From: CAYLLT01 sp964384465
Lineage (GTDB): Bacteria > Planctomycetota > Phycisphaerae > UBA1845 > PWPN01
Assembly (NCBI GenBank): GCA_964384465.1
Contig: CAYLLT010000007.1
Location: 21,698 to 85,697 of the forward strand
Length of the DNA stretch: 64,000 bases
Direction of reading: 5' to 3'
Position numbers and translations under genes: made by a program
The notes under the pieces: model-generated
The model's input: the letters and a program-made list of their open reading frames with translations, nothing else
The model's database searches: none
What the model was told of the DNA's origin: nothing
Shown: positions 36,101-44,385 of the stretch, in pieces
Position numbering within the stretch: position 1 is the stretch's first letter
Layout of the letters: each line of letters opens with the position of its first letter

Positions 36101-36219
36101 ACGATGGTGAGGCTGACCAGGATACGCCGTCCAAATGGTGCGAGTCGGCCGCTTGCGGGTGACCCAGCGGATCGATCCGGCTGATGACTGATAGCTGATA
36201 GCTGAGGGCTGTTTTTCAC
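33187..36219 (-). CDS. YfhO-type large membrane protein with two in-frame palindromic inserts
   Basis: 1010 residues from GTG 36219, overlapping the upstream gene by 4 bp. The N-terminal half has at least ten hydrophobic helices with YfhO/GT-C-like motifs (GDDLIYYLPIRQYIGERI, GEFPLWNPLVSMGTPIAADPQ, LYPPTYLF-like). The C-terminal half is mainly soluble (periplasmic) with a last helix near residue 985. YfhO proteins are thought to glycosylate lipoteichoic or other surface polymers. Repeat elements at 35122-35176 and 33744-33799 are read through in frame (RSLTVAALKW; NSIARNASEGFMPQTLASASG). The N-terminal LSAISHQ also comes from a low-complexity tract. Confidence 0.75.
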   Translation of the reverse strand: MKNSPQLSAISHQPDRSAGSPASGRLAPFGRRILVSLTIVLLPAVVFLGVWRLGGASALGDDLIYYLPIRQYIGERIRAGEFPLWNPLVSMGTPIAADPQSGLWYPPTYLFVVLPPLVAYPLTLLLHYALAGAGMYRFLRASRHDWRAAFLGAIAFEFSGYLVAHRGHLTIHHAVAWLPWILYGWRRFADTGRTLHFALAVAAFGMQMLVQHIQPSIITAALLTGYVAVVLWPKRRSLWWIYPAGMTIGVMLGGIQLLPTLLHFAGSGRGTAAYYLFIENSWVLSSAIMLLFPLFFGITSPSLWKQPWWGISHMCEQWPYASIAILLLAAASSALWRVELSGTTRTIRAATARERFSANRSLTVAALKWNREVIYWWVASLVALIIAVGDLTPASGWLFHVPFYRSLRVPARWILVWSVAMPVLASTVASAIFRGGNDAERVARRIRWIVTRALPVVVGFCFVLMLLARLASGRLSALIPAHYNQPNWSGFQRAVRLSNPALWWPMLLIIVIGDLLIRWSRTRSPRIFTWIFAICILDLAIVAAFVDVDVGTYTRADLPARPPLARAIDELKPRPGDRLLVPRTNPSYDHPLEILWPQTNMQHGMATLNGYGPLWATSNRLLLRFMAWGASEEMLAHLRNPALLRSLGVRFIAVRSPEERELMRAAMLPSLNVSELKPIAGAQEMTPIPWVDGVLWPLRIDSPGIYHLEFDAEPVAGSASRWFVRMEITPNEEIGRTRSIDPVDLSAGWRRFRFVYYFDRAIGPAFVRIKSEIGQALSAGRASFGRVGGAVESSPAASQPSAGPNSIARNASEGFMPQTLASASGSDKGSAFVHRADLPGGISLYELPGTVELVWLAEHVEHVASVTEAVDRLLLPPDPRSADRTAIVESAPEAAGSPDSGRGRISYRRAAGHQLDVDVDSASDEWLVFNESYNAGWRAKLDGDSAPLYRVNAVCQGVKVPAGRHNVQFRYYPPGLRAGMAVTAAGAFCLLFGGILSLAASRSPRRSRQV
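33744..33799. repeat. inverted repeat, AGCCCGAAGCGCTAGCGAGG family, inside a coding region
   Basis: 24-bp arms 33744-33767 and 33776-33799, 22 of 24 positions paired, in frame within the YfhO-type gene (minus-strand peptide IARNASEGF...SASGSD). Confidence 0.9.
35122..35176. repeat. inverted repeat, AGCCGCGACCGTAAGGGAGC family, inside a coding region
   Basis: 24-bp arms 35122-35145 and 35153-35176. Third clear copy of the family; in frame in the YfhO-type gene as TIRAATARERFSANRSLTVA. Confidence 0.9.
36181..36210. repeat. low-complexity CAGCTATCAG-type tract at a gene start
   Basis: Tandem CTGATAGCTGATAGCTGA reads as SPQLSAISHQ at the N-terminus of the YfhO-type protein. It is not expected in the family and is probably a repeat insertion. 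Confidence 0.6.
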
Positions 36220-36689
36220 GCCGATCGCAATTGTCTACGGCAGTCGCGGCAGACCCATTGGCCGGATTCGATCCGGTGCAGCGAGCCCAGGCGGCCGCAG
36301 CCTTCGCACAACTCGACGCGCGTGCCGTGAGCGGCCACGGCGGCTTCTTCATTCTGTTCGAGGATGTCTTCGAGGAGTTGGACCTGGAGCGAGGCGTTGA
36401 TGGACCGGTCGCGCTGCATGGCCAGGAACTGGGCGAACGCGCCGGCGAGCATAAAACCGATCAGGCCTCCTCCCGCCACCAATGCCGCGGCCAGGCATAA
36501 CTCACTGGCATCGTAGGTATTGAGGGCGTTGGGCAGAGGCCACCGCCGCAGGTCGCCGTCCTGCTCGGCTTCGGCCCGAAGCCACAGATAAGCGCCGCAG
36601 CCGATACCGCCCAGCAGCATCATCACCGCCAGGCTATAGAATGAGGCGATGAGGAAGCGGATGATGGGATAATCACGTTTCCGCGCCAT
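36216..36689 (-). CDS. membrane protein with C-terminal zinc ribbon
   Basis: 157 residues. There are two hydrophobic helices (about 10-34 and 65-92), a helical Gln/Glu-rich stretch, then CEGCGRLGSLHRIESGQWVC-type ribbon with CRDC (two C-x-x-C pairs). Function unknown. It is translationally coupled to the YfhO-type gene through a 4-bp overlap. Confidence 0.65.
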   Translation of the reverse strand: MARKRDYPIIRFLIASFYSLAVMMLLGGIGCGAYLWLRAEAEQDGDLRRWPLPNALNTYDASELCLAAALVAGGGLIGFMLAGAFAQFLAMQRDRSINASLQVQLLEDILEQNEEAAVAAHGTRVELCEGCGRLGSLHRIESGQWVCRDCRRQLRSA

Positions 36690-36852
36690 GCGGGGTCATC
36701 TTACCGAGGCAGGGTGGAAAGTCCAACCCGGTTTAGCGGCGCCGCGTGCGGCAACCCCCGTCGCACGCGACGGGGCCAAATGGGCGTGGTTTATCGAATC
36801 TTCCCCGTTCATTACAATGCCCATCGAACCGAGCGCCTCTGGAAAGACCTGA

Positions 36853-37734
36853 ATGCACCCGTCTCTCTTCAAGTACATTGACAGATGCGGCATCTTCTCG
36901 TTGCTGCTGATTGCCTGCCTGGCCGGCGGATGTTCGAAGGATTCAATCGTCCCCAACCTCGGGCTGCTGGGGCAATCTCAACCTTATCTCTACGCCGATC
37001 AGGACTGGCTGCTCGTCTTGCGGGAACACGTGCGCAGCGGGCTGGTCGATTATCAGAGCCTCTCCAAGGAGCGCGAGCCGCTCGATCGCTACTACGCGCT
37101 GCTGAGCCAGACCGGCCCCGGCATCACGCCCGCGCAGTTCTCTTCACGGCCGCAGATCGTCGCCTATTGGGTGAACGCGTTTAACGCGCTGGTGCTGGTG
37201 GCGGTCCTCCAGCAGTATCCGATCAAGACGATATACGATGTATCTCTTCCGCGGCTCGAATACGAATACACCTTTCGCGTGGACGGCCAGCTTCGGAACC
37301 TGGCGTGGATTGAAAGCGAGATACTCAACCAGAGCGCGGGCGACGTGCGGGCGCTGCTGGCGACCAGCCGGGCGGCCCTGGGGACGCCCCGCCTGACCAA
37401 CCAGCCGCTGCGGGCCAGTACGCTCGAGCGGCAACTGAACGATGCCGCCGCCGATGCGCTGGATAGCCCGAACCTCCTGACCGTCGATCACACCAGTCAA
37501 TCCATTCTCGTCTGGCAGCTCATCCTTTACCGGCAGAACGATTTCATCAAGTACTGGAAGACGCATCGGCGGGTGCAGACCGCGTTTCTGTATGACGTGC
37601 TGCTCGATCTGGCGTCGGTGTCCGAGCGCCGGGCACTCCAGAGCGCGGTCGGTTATACTTTTCGCGAGATCGCGTTCGACCGCACGTTGAATGATCTCGC
37701 GCTGCGGCCAGCGCCGGCGATCCGGCCGGGTTGA
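36853..37734 (+). CDS. DUF547-domain lipoprotein
   Basis: 293 residues. The signal peptide ends in a lipobox LAGGC (Cys27), so the protein should be lipid-anchored after LspA cleavage. The DUF547 domain follows: QDWLLVLREHVRSGLVDY, IVAYWVNAFNALVLVAVLQ, YPIKTIYDV, LLDLASVSERRALQS. The biochemical function of DUF547 is not known. It is 24 bases ahead of an M20 peptidase gene on the same strand. Confidence 0.82.
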   Translation: MHPSLFKYIDRCGIFSLLLIACLAGGCSKDSIVPNLGLLGQSQPYLYADQDWLLVLREHVRSGLVDYQSLSKEREPLDRYYALLSQTGPGITPAQFSSRPQIVAYWVNAFNALVLVAVLQQYPIKTIYDVSLPRLEYEYTFRVDGQLRNLAWIESEILNQSAGDVRALLATSRAALGTPRLTNQPLRASTLERQLNDAAADALDSPNLLTVDHTSQSILVWQLILYRQNDFIKYWKTHRRVQTAFLYDVLLDLASVSERRALQSAVGYTFREIAFDRTLNDLALRPAPAIRPG

Positions 37735-37758
37735 TTTGTCATTCGAGGTTATCGCTGA

Positions 37759-39462
37759 ATGAAATCGCTCGATCCAGCCGTTGTGGAATATGTCCGCGGA
37801 GCTGTGGCCGGCGAGCGTTATGCGGCGTACATGCGCGACCTGCTGGTCGAACTGATCGCGATCAACACCGCCGCGGAGGGGCCGCTCGATGAGATCGCGG
37901 CGCGGGAGCGGCATCTGTTCGACCGGATCGAGCGCGAGATCCGCGATGCGGCGGGCGACGCAGCGCACGTCGAGCGGCCGGCGATCGATCCGGCGATTGC
38001 CGGCGATCCGGCCTACAGTCCGCCGGGTTACGCGGCTGACGCGGACGGGAATGTGCCGCCGGCGGAAGTGGTCTATGCGGGCCGCGGCAATCTCTTCGCG
38101 CTGGTTGGCGGCAATCGGGATAGCAAGCCGGCGGTCATTATGCATGCGCACGTGGATGTGGTGCCGCCGTGGTTCGGGCCGCGCGTGGATGGCGAGCGGA
38201 TCATTGGCCGAGGGGCGTGTGACAACAAGGCGCAGGTCGCGGTGCTGCTCGCGCAGATGAAGCTGTTGCGGGAATTGGAAGGTAAGTTCGGATCCAGTCT
38301 CCCTGGGGGGCGGGTATATCAATTCGTCATCGATGAAGAGATCGGCGGCAACGGATCGCTCTCGGCATCGCGTGATGCGCGGTTTGCCGGCGTGCCGGTC
38401 CTGATGCACGAATCGACGGACCTGGTGCCCTACTGTGCCCATCGTGGAGCGGTTTACTATCGCTGCCGGCTTTCGGCGGGAACGAATGAGGGTATGTCCG
38501 CCGTTGAGCTGTTTCCATTCGTGGTGATGGCCCTCGAAAGCGAGGGCCGCAAACTCCAGCGCGAAACCGAACATCCCGGTTTCACCGCTGACCACGTGCA
38601 GACGAATCATGGCGTGCTGGGGTGTTATGGGCGGCATCCGGGCGTGGTCTGCGACCATGTGGCCGTGGAACTCACCACGCGCCTTAAAGCGAGCGACCAG
38701 CGCATCGCCATGAAGCTCACGCAGATGTTCGAAGCGGCGATGGCGGAATACAACTCCCGGTACGGCGACAAGCAGCAGGAGCGCGATTCAGGCGGCCGGC
38801 CGAAGGTCGAGCGTCATTTCGACGTGAAGGTGGATTCCACCGCGGAAGTGCAGCGGTTCCGTGTGGATATCTGGGGGCGGAGCGGGCACATGGCCGCCGT
38901 TCGGGAATGCGATGGGGCGATCACCAAGGCGGCGCTGCTGTTCACGGCGCTGCTGCGTTTCGCGGGGAAATACCCGAACATACAAGGCAGCGCGCGGCTG
39001 GCGGACCTCCCGCCCGACGATGACGGCCGCGGCATGGTCCTGGAGGGCGGTCAGGGTTTTACGCCTGCGCATCAAATGGCCGACGTTCAGGCCCGCATGA
39101 CCGCCGCCGCATCCGAGGCGGTGAAAAAGTATTGCAAGTTCCGCGGCCGCCGCTTTGAACCCGGCATGATTCAGATGTCGTTCGATCGGCTGCACAACAA
39201 TGCGTATGCCGATTCGCCGGAGATCGCGCCCATGCAGGCGTTGCGGGCCGCGTGCGCCGCCGTCGGCCATCCGCTTGGCGCGCCGGTGGCGTGGGAGACG
39301 AGCTGCGATGCCCGCATTTATCATCACCGGGGTCACCCGGTGGCGATTTTCGGTGCGGGTAAGCTTTCCGCCGCGCACAGCGACAGCGAATTTGTGGAGC
39401 TCGGCGACCTGCGGAAAGCACTGACGATCAGCACGCTGGCGACGTGGGCGATGATGACGTGA
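37759..39462 (+). CDS. M20-family zinc peptidase / deacylase
   Basis: 567 residues. Metal-binding motifs: MHAHVDVVP (His, Asp), GRGACDNKAQ (shared Asp), DEEIGGNGS (catalytic Glu plus metal ligand), HESTDL and a late AAHSDSEFVE His. Longer than common M20 members (about 380-450), with a bigger lid domain holding KASDQRIAMKLTQMFE and SGHMAAVRECDGAITKAA. It hydrolyses peptide or N-acyl bonds; the substrate is unknown. It is followed 82 bases later by a second M20 gene. Confidence 0.85.
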   Translation: MKSLDPAVVEYVRGAVAGERYAAYMRDLLVELIAINTAAEGPLDEIAARERHLFDRIEREIRDAAGDAAHVERPAIDPAIAGDPAYSPPGYAADADGNVPPAEVVYAGRGNLFALVGGNRDSKPAVIMHAHVDVVPPWFGPRVDGERIIGRGACDNKAQVAVLLAQMKLLRELEGKFGSSLPGGRVYQFVIDEEIGGNGSLSASRDARFAGVPVLMHESTDLVPYCAHRGAVYYRCRLSAGTNEGMSAVELFPFVVMALESEGRKLQRETEHPGFTADHVQTNHGVLGCYGRHPGVVCDHVAVELTTRLKASDQRIAMKLTQMFEAAMAEYNSRYGDKQQERDSGGRPKVERHFDVKVDSTAEVQRFRVDIWGRSGHMAAVRECDGAITKAALLFTALLRFAGKYPNIQGSARLADLPPDDDGRGMVLEGGQGFTPAHQMADVQARMTAAASEAVKKYCKFRGRRFEPGMIQMSFDRLHNNAYADSPEIAPMQALRAACAAVGHPLGAPVAWETSCDARIYHHRGHPVAIFGAGKLSAAHSDSEFVELGDLRKALTISTLATWAMMT

Positions 39463-39505
39463 GGACGGTGACGTATCCGAACCCACCACGCAAGTGGCGG
39501 GCCGG

Positions 39506-39528
39506 ACCCCGCACTGGCGTGCGGGGTT
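39506..39528. repeat. short intergenic palindrome (CCCGCAC...GTGCGGG)
   Basis: ACCCCGCAC-TGGC-GTGCGGGGT inverted repeat between the two M20 genes, 17 bases before the second start. Confidence 0.7.
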
Positions 39529-39544
39529 CTGACAGAGAGCTGTC

Positions 39545-40735
39545 ATGAGTTCAATGGCCGATCTGATCGAGCGGGTGTTGCCGGAAGTGATCGCACTGCG
39601 GCGGGAGCTGCATGCGAATCCCGAGCTTTCGCTCAAGGAGTATAATACTTCTCGTCGCGTCCGGGAGATGCTGGCGCGCATACCGGGCTTGAAGATTCTG
39701 CCGCCGATGATGGAGACGGATGTGGTCGCGGTGCTCAACGCGGACCGCGCGGGGCCGTGTCTGGCATTGCGGGCGGACATGGATGCGCTGCCGATCAACG
39801 AGGAGACGGACGTCCCGTACAAGTCGAAGGTGCCGGGCGTGATGCACGCCTGCGGTCACGACGGGCATACGGCCGTGCTGGTGGGGACGGCGATGGTGCT
39901 GTCGCAGATGGCGGAGGCGCTGCCGGGGAAGGTGAAGTTCATTTTCCAACCGGCGGAGGAGGACCAGGGCGGGGCGAACGTGTTGTGCGAGCGCGGCGTG
40001 CTGGAGTCGCCCAAGGTGGACGCGGCGGTCGCGCTGCACAGTTGGCCTCAGCAGCCGGTGGGGTACCTGACCATTCGCGGCGGGCCGGCGACGGCGGCGA
40101 ACAACGAGTTTCACGTCACGGTCCGCGGCCGCGGCGGGCACGGCGCGCAGCCGCATCGCTGCGTCGATCCGATTGTGGCGTCGGCGCAGATCATCACCGC
40201 ATTACAGACGCTGGTGTCACGGAGCGTGGCCCCGCTGGATTCGGCCGTGGTGACGGTCGGACAGATCGCGGCCGGCACGGCATGCAACGTCATACCCAAC
40301 GAGTGCCGGATGAAAGGCACGATCCGCTACTACCGCCCGGAGACGGGAAAGATGTTGCAGGATTCGGTGCGGCGGATCGTGGAAGGGACGGCCCGCGCAC
40401 TTGGGGCGGAGGCGGAGGTGGCGATTTTGCCGGGTTATCCGCCGCTGGTGAACGACGTGAAGCTCGCCCGGCTGGCGGAGTCGGCGGCGAACGACCTGTT
40501 CGGAGCGGAGCACGTGGTTACGACTGAGGAGCCCAGCATGGGTGCGGAGGATTTCGCCTTCTTCGCCCAGCGCGTGCCGGGGATGATGTTCCGTTTGGGC
40601 ATCCGCCCGGAGAACGCCGCGACCGCGCCGGGCCTGCATCATCCGTCCTTCAATTTCAACGATGCCGCCCTGCCGATCGGCATCGGCATGTTCTGCGAGA
40701 TCGCACGACGGTTTCTCGTAGGGGTTAAGGAATAG
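39545..40735 (+). CDS. M20D amidohydrolase (N-acyl amino acid / hippurate hydrolase type)
   Basis: 396 residues. RRELHANPELSLKEY, LRADMDALPINEE, MHACGHDGHTAVLVG (His pair and Cys ligand), FQPAEEDQGGA (catalytic Glu), GRGGHGAQPHRCVDP in the lid, MGAEDFAFFAQ and the final His in GLHHPSF. M20D enzymes remove acyl groups from amino acids or act as indole-3-acetyl-amino-acid or hippurate hydrolases. Normal length. It may form a transcription unit with the preceding M20 peptidase. Confidence 0.92.
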   Translation: MSSMADLIERVLPEVIALRRELHANPELSLKEYNTSRRVREMLARIPGLKILPPMMETDVVAVLNADRAGPCLALRADMDALPINEETDVPYKSKVPGVMHACGHDGHTAVLVGTAMVLSQMAEALPGKVKFIFQPAEEDQGGANVLCERGVLESPKVDAAVALHSWPQQPVGYLTIRGGPATAANNEFHVTVRGRGGHGAQPHRCVDPIVASAQIITALQTLVSRSVAPLDSAVVTVGQIAAGTACNVIPNECRMKGTIRYYRPETGKMLQDSVRRIVEGTARALGAEAEVAILPGYPPLVNDVKLARLAESAANDLFGAEHVVTTEEPSMGAEDFAFFAQRVPGMMFRLGIRPENAATAPGLHHPSFNFNDAALPIGIGMFCEIARRFLVGVKE

Positions 40736-40765
40736 AAACGAGGCAGTTGCGGCCGGACCCGCGGC

Positions 40766-41725
40766 TCACGCCGAATCCGTCGGGAAGCCGCTCGGTTGCG
40801 AAAACGGCGGCGGGACAAAATCCTTCCGTTCGCAGATGGCCAGCACGATCCCCTTGAAATGATTGATGTGATAGCTGTCCAGCCGCAACGGGCGCGAGTC
40901 GCCGTTCGTCCGGCAGATCAGATCCACCCACCCCTTGGCGACATACTCATCGACCTTCAGTCCGGTCATGGCGTCCCAGGGAACGTGCTTGCGATTGATG
41001 GTCAGCCCGGTGTCATCCAGCACCGCCCGTAGCGTGACCACCTGATAGAACTTGAAAGCCATGAACAATGAAATGAGGGTCAGACCAGTCGCGAGCACCT
41101 TCTGCATGAAGATGTCCGACTCGGTATGTTCCGTGGAAAGCTGAATCTTCGGCTTACCGAGGGTTTTGCCGTCCGCCACCTGGATCTCGGCGTATGCGGC
41201 CGGGCCGACGTACCAGAGCGTCTGCTCCCGCACGTTTCGGCTCTTGCCCAGTTCGGTTTCGACCTCCGCCTCGCTCATGCCGGCGTGGATCTTCTTGATG
41301 CGATCGGGGAGCGTGTAAATCGGGGTCACGGACTTGTCGGCCGGTTCGAGCGGGCCGGTGGTGACGTCCACCACCTTTCCATCCGCCAGGCGAATGGTCG
41401 CTTTCATGTCCGAACCGACGTAAGTGAGCTGTTTTTTCTGTTCGAGCGCGGGCTCTCCGAGCAGCGCGTCGAGCTCGCCGCGGGGCATCCCCGCGGCCTC
41501 AACGATCCGCTTCAGGTGATCGGCGGTCACCCGCGGATTGATCTTCGGAGCGTCCGGTTTCGGCAGCGCTTTAAGTTCCCATTCTTTAAGTGCCCATTCG
41601 AGGTTTTTGTTCGGCCACCCGCGCAGACCGTCATAGGCGAACCACCCGGCGAACACCGCGCACATGGTCAGGACGATCAAGGTGCGGATTCGACGCTCAC
41701 CCGTAGTGCCCGATTCAATTCGCAT
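40766..41725 (-). CDS. membrane protein of unknown function
   Basis: 319 residues. One N-terminal helix (about 14-32), a soluble region with two similar lobes ('GMPRGELDALLGEPALEQKK' and 'GMSEAEVETELGKSRNV', each followed by YVG), a second helix (about 210-228), then a PH-like tail (AVLDDTGLTINRKHVPWDAM, RLDSYHINHFKGIV). The duplicated lobes resemble BamE-like small folds. I do not recognise a named family. Confidence 0.6.
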   Translation of the reverse strand: MRIESGTTGERRIRTLIVLTMCAVFAGWFAYDGLRGWPNKNLEWALKEWELKALPKPDAPKINPRVTADHLKRIVEAAGMPRGELDALLGEPALEQKKQLTYVGSDMKATIRLADGKVVDVTTGPLEPADKSVTPIYTLPDRIKKIHAGMSEAEVETELGKSRNVREQTLWYVGPAAYAEIQVADGKTLGKPKIQLSTEHTESDIFMQKVLATGLTLISLFMAFKFYQVVTLRAVLDDTGLTINRKHVPWDAMTGLKVDEYVAKGWVDLICRTNGDSRPLRLDSYHINHFKGIVLAICERKDFVPPPFSQPSGFPTDSA

Positions 41726-41875
41726 GGTTGCGAGACCCCACTCCGCCGGATAGCTGACCCCGTCTGCGAGCCGTTGAGGTGGATATGATTTCAGGTTCGG
41801 CGAACGTTTGCAAGCCGGGAGAGAATGCGATTTCGCGCTGAAGCTCAGCCATGCCCCAATTCGCGGCGAAGGGCC

Positions 41876-41904
41876 TTGTCGAAAGCGAATCCACTTACCA
41901 TAAT
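41876..41904 (+). promoter_or_regulatory. promoter for the hypothetical gene at 41958
   Basis: TTGTCG (41876-41881), 17-base spacer, CATAAT (41899-41904). A start near 41911 leaves a leader with AGGAGAAGG before the ATG. Confidence 0.5.
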
Positions 41905-41957
41905 AACGGTAGTGGCTGAGGGATCAGCCACCGGACATTTTGAGGAGAAGGCTCAAG

Positions 41958-42716
41958 ATGAAGAGCATTCTGGGGGCACACTGCGACGACTTCCACACCA
42001 GCAGCCGGCTTTTTTTCAAGCTCGACCTGTCTTTGGAACGTGAAACCATACTTCACTTCTTCGATCGGGTCCGCCGGGAGGTCCCGTCGATGCGGCGGTT
42101 CCGCCGGCGGGACAACGCGCTGCTGCTCGAAGAGAACGATTCCGAAACGCGCGGCGAGGCCCAGCGCTGGGTCCGCCTCGAGCCGGGTTCGCTGCGCTTC
42201 GGCAATTTCGCCCCGCCGAGCCGCGAATACTGCCGGGAGTTCGCCCGTTTCCTGCTCGAACAGGCCCCGCACCACCTGACCATCAGCGACCTGGACATCG
42301 ATCATCTCGAGGTGGTATACGGCTTCGATATGGAGTTCAGCGGCAACCACGATCAGCTCGTGGCCGAGACGCTGTTCCGCGATCATCCGCTGGCCTCGTT
42401 CATCATGGGCGACGAGTCCGTCCACACCGTCGATTGCCAGCCGTATTTCGGCATCGCCCTCACGCCCAAGTGCGACATGCAGGCCTACCTGGAGATCAAG
42501 AGCCGCACCAGCTCGTTCGAGGTGCGCACCGGCGAATATGACGCCCAACTGCTCTCGGTCAACCTCAGCGTGCATCAATATTGGGGGTTCGAAGAGACCG
42601 GCGATCTGGCCACGGTACACGAAAAACTCTGCGCCACCGCGGAGGAACTGGCGGTCACGCGGATCGTCCCCCTAGTCGTCAACCCGCTGGCGCTGGCAAT
42701 TGCCAGCCGATCCTGA
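41958..42716 (+). CDS. conserved-looking protein of unknown function
   Basis: 252 residues from ATG 41958, the start with the AGGAGAAGG site. A mixed alpha/beta soluble protein: FFKLDLSLERETILHFFDRV, RRRDNALLLEENDSE, LDIDHLEVVYGFDMEFSGNH, CQPYFGIALTPKCDMQAYLEIKSRTS. No signal peptide or membrane segment. The fold and function are not recognised. It lies between two unrelated genes with a promoter of its own. Confidence 0.65.
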   Translation: MKSILGAHCDDFHTSSRLFFKLDLSLERETILHFFDRVRREVPSMRRFRRRDNALLLEENDSETRGEAQRWVRLEPGSLRFGNFAPPSREYCREFARFLLEQAPHHLTISDLDIDHLEVVYGFDMEFSGNHDQLVAETLFRDHPLASFIMGDESVHTVDCQPYFGIALTPKCDMQAYLEIKSRTSSFEVRTGEYDAQLLSVNLSVHQYWGFEETGDLATVHEKLCATAEELAVTRIVPLVVNPLALAIASRS

Positions 42717-42822
42717 GACGTGCGTCCACATACTCAAAGCCCACGTCAGGCCTGCCGTAGGCTTTAACTTCCATCTCCCTGCCGCACTGGACGCATTCCC
42801 CCGCTCGTGAGAACATCTATGA

Positions 42823-43854
42823 ATGGGCTTCCGTCGTTTTGGAAAAAATGAGTTAAACCCCGACGAAGTGCGCATGACGCTGGGGGAGCACCTCGAAGAA
42901 CTGCGCTCGCGTCTGATTCGCGCCATTGTGGCTCTGGCTTTGGGCGCCATCGCCTGCTACGTCTTCATCGATCCGATCCAGGGATTCCTCGGCGCGGCTG
43001 TATTTGCTGTTCTGCGCAATCACCACCTGCCCACCGACATGTACGTCTTCGGCCCGACCGAGCAGCTCATGCTCGAGATCAAGCTCGCGCTGATCATCGG
43101 ATTCATTCTGACCGCCCCCTACAGCCTGGTTCAGTTGTGGGGTTTCGTGGCCGCGGGCCTCTACCCGCACGAGCGCAAGTGGGTCCGCCGGTTCGTACCT
43201 GTGTCGATCGTTCTCTTTTTTGTCGGAGTGATCTTTTTTGTGGTCATCGTCAATCCGCTGTTCCTCGAATTCCTGATTAATTATTCGACGAAAGAGCTGC
43301 CCGACATGGAGCGTTATCTTCCCTCGTTCCTTCGCAGCGAAGATTCCCGGTCCACGACGACGCGCCCGTTCGAAACGTGGCCGACCACACAGCCTGAGCT
43401 CTCGAGAATTCCTCCATTCAGCAACGATCCAAGGAATCCGCCGGAGGGTTACTGCTGGCTGAACCGTACCGCTCACGAGATCCGTGTCCGGTACGGCGAG
43501 CAGACGTATGCGCTGCGCCTTCAGGAGGTGGGACGGCACAACCGGATTCTGCCGACCATCCGCGTCACCGAGTACATGATGCTGGTACTGCAAACGGCGG
43601 CGGCATTTGGGCTCGGTTTTCAGGTGCCCGTCGTCGTGGCGCTGCTTTCAACCATCGGGATCGTCAGCGCTGCACAAATGACGGGTGTCAGAAAGTACGT
43701 CTGGTTCGTCATCGCCATTGTCGCGGCCGTGGTCACTCCCTCGCCCGATGTGGCCAGCATGATGCTCCTCTGTGTGCCGATGGTCCTGCTCTTCGAGGCG
43801 GGCCTGGTCGCCGCCCGCTTCATCGAGCGCGAGCGCGGCCCGAAAGAGGCATAG
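42823..43854 (+). CDS. tatC: twin-arginine translocase subunit TatC with a long periplasmic loop insert
   Basis: 343 residues. MTLGEHLEELRSRLIRA at the N-terminus is the TatC signature, followed by FGPTEQLMLEIKLALIIGF, APYSLVQLWGFVAAGLYPHERKW, FGLGFQVPVVVALL and VTPSPDVASMMLLCVPMVLLFE. TatC binds twin-arginine signal peptides and exports folded proteins. The third-to-fourth helix loop carries about 90 residues (TKELPDMERYLPSF to RILPTIRVTEYM) where model TatC proteins have far fewer. No tatA or tatB is nearby. Confidence 0.93.
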   Translation: MGFRRFGKNELNPDEVRMTLGEHLEELRSRLIRAIVALALGAIACYVFIDPIQGFLGAAVFAVLRNHHLPTDMYVFGPTEQLMLEIKLALIIGFILTAPYSLVQLWGFVAAGLYPHERKWVRRFVPVSIVLFFVGVIFFVVIVNPLFLEFLINYSTKELPDMERYLPSFLRSEDSRSTTTRPFETWPTTQPELSRIPPFSNDPRNPPEGYCWLNRTAHEIRVRYGEQTYALRLQEVGRHNRILPTIRVTEYMMLVLQTAAAFGLGFQVPVVVALLSTIGIVSAAQMTGVRKYVWFVIAIVAAVVTPSPDVASMMLLCVPMVLLFEAGLVAARFIERERGPKEA

Positions 43855-43960
43855 TTTCTATGAGCGTCCCGCTATCAGTCCGTGGTGAAAGTCGCCTCTT
43901 GACACGTGGAGTATAGTAGAAGCAGTAATGAGATTGGAATCGGTCACGGAGGACCAGCAT

Positions 43961-44253
43961 ATGGCGATGGGCAAGCGGGACTGCGAGGATCAGGCGAACT
44001 TCTGGATCCCCAAGGCGTTGCCGATGACGGCATCGCATCCTTTCTACGAGCAAGTCAACCGGATTCTCGATGGCCAAGGCTTCGACTCCTTTGTCGAGGG
44101 CCTGTGCCGGAAGTTCTACGCGGACAAGATGGCCGGCCGTCGCTGCCGGCGGCGGTGTACTTCCGGCTGATGCTGATCGGCTACTTCGAAGGCATCGACC
44201 CCTCGCGGGGCATCGCCTGGCGCATCGCGGACTCGCTGGGTCTGCGGCGGTGC
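43961..44253 (+). pseudogene. frameshifted, truncated IS1182-type transposase remnant
   Basis: From ATG 43961 (GGAGG site upstream) the frame reads MAMGKRDCEDQANFWIPKAL, then ASHPFYEQVNRILDGQGF and FVEGLCRKFYADKM. Near 44130 one base is missing and the match continues in another frame as GRPSLPAAVYFRLMLIGYFE and RGIAWRIADSLGLRR, where it stops. This is the N-terminal part of IS1182-family transposases, normally several hundred residues longer. The remaining transposase and both IS ends are absent. Confidence 0.8.
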
Positions 44254-44385
44254 AGGGCCGTTCGGCGCCGAGAGCTTCTCCATAACCGCTTCGAGGGCGA
44301 GGGCAGCCGGGTCTTTGCCCTCCGCAGCGGCTTGCTCACGAAGCCGGGCTTCGATCTCGGACGTAAGTTGAATGCTGAGCGACAT
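44254..44385 (-). pseudogene. truncated antitoxin-like gene fused to the transposase remnant
   Basis: From ATG 44385 the frame reads MSLSIQLTSEIEARLREQAA and then PAALALEAVMEKL, a CopG/RHH-type antitoxin start preceded by GTGAGG and an extended -10-like TGTGATAGAAT. After about 43 codons the frame runs into antisense transposase sequence (to 44116) and loses family character. No cognate toxin gene remains. It was probably broken by the IS or an associated deletion. Confidence 0.6.

Noticed and set aside
37144..38658. 504-codon minus-strand frame
   Set aside because: It covers the opposite strand of the DUF547 and M20 genes, which have clear motifs.
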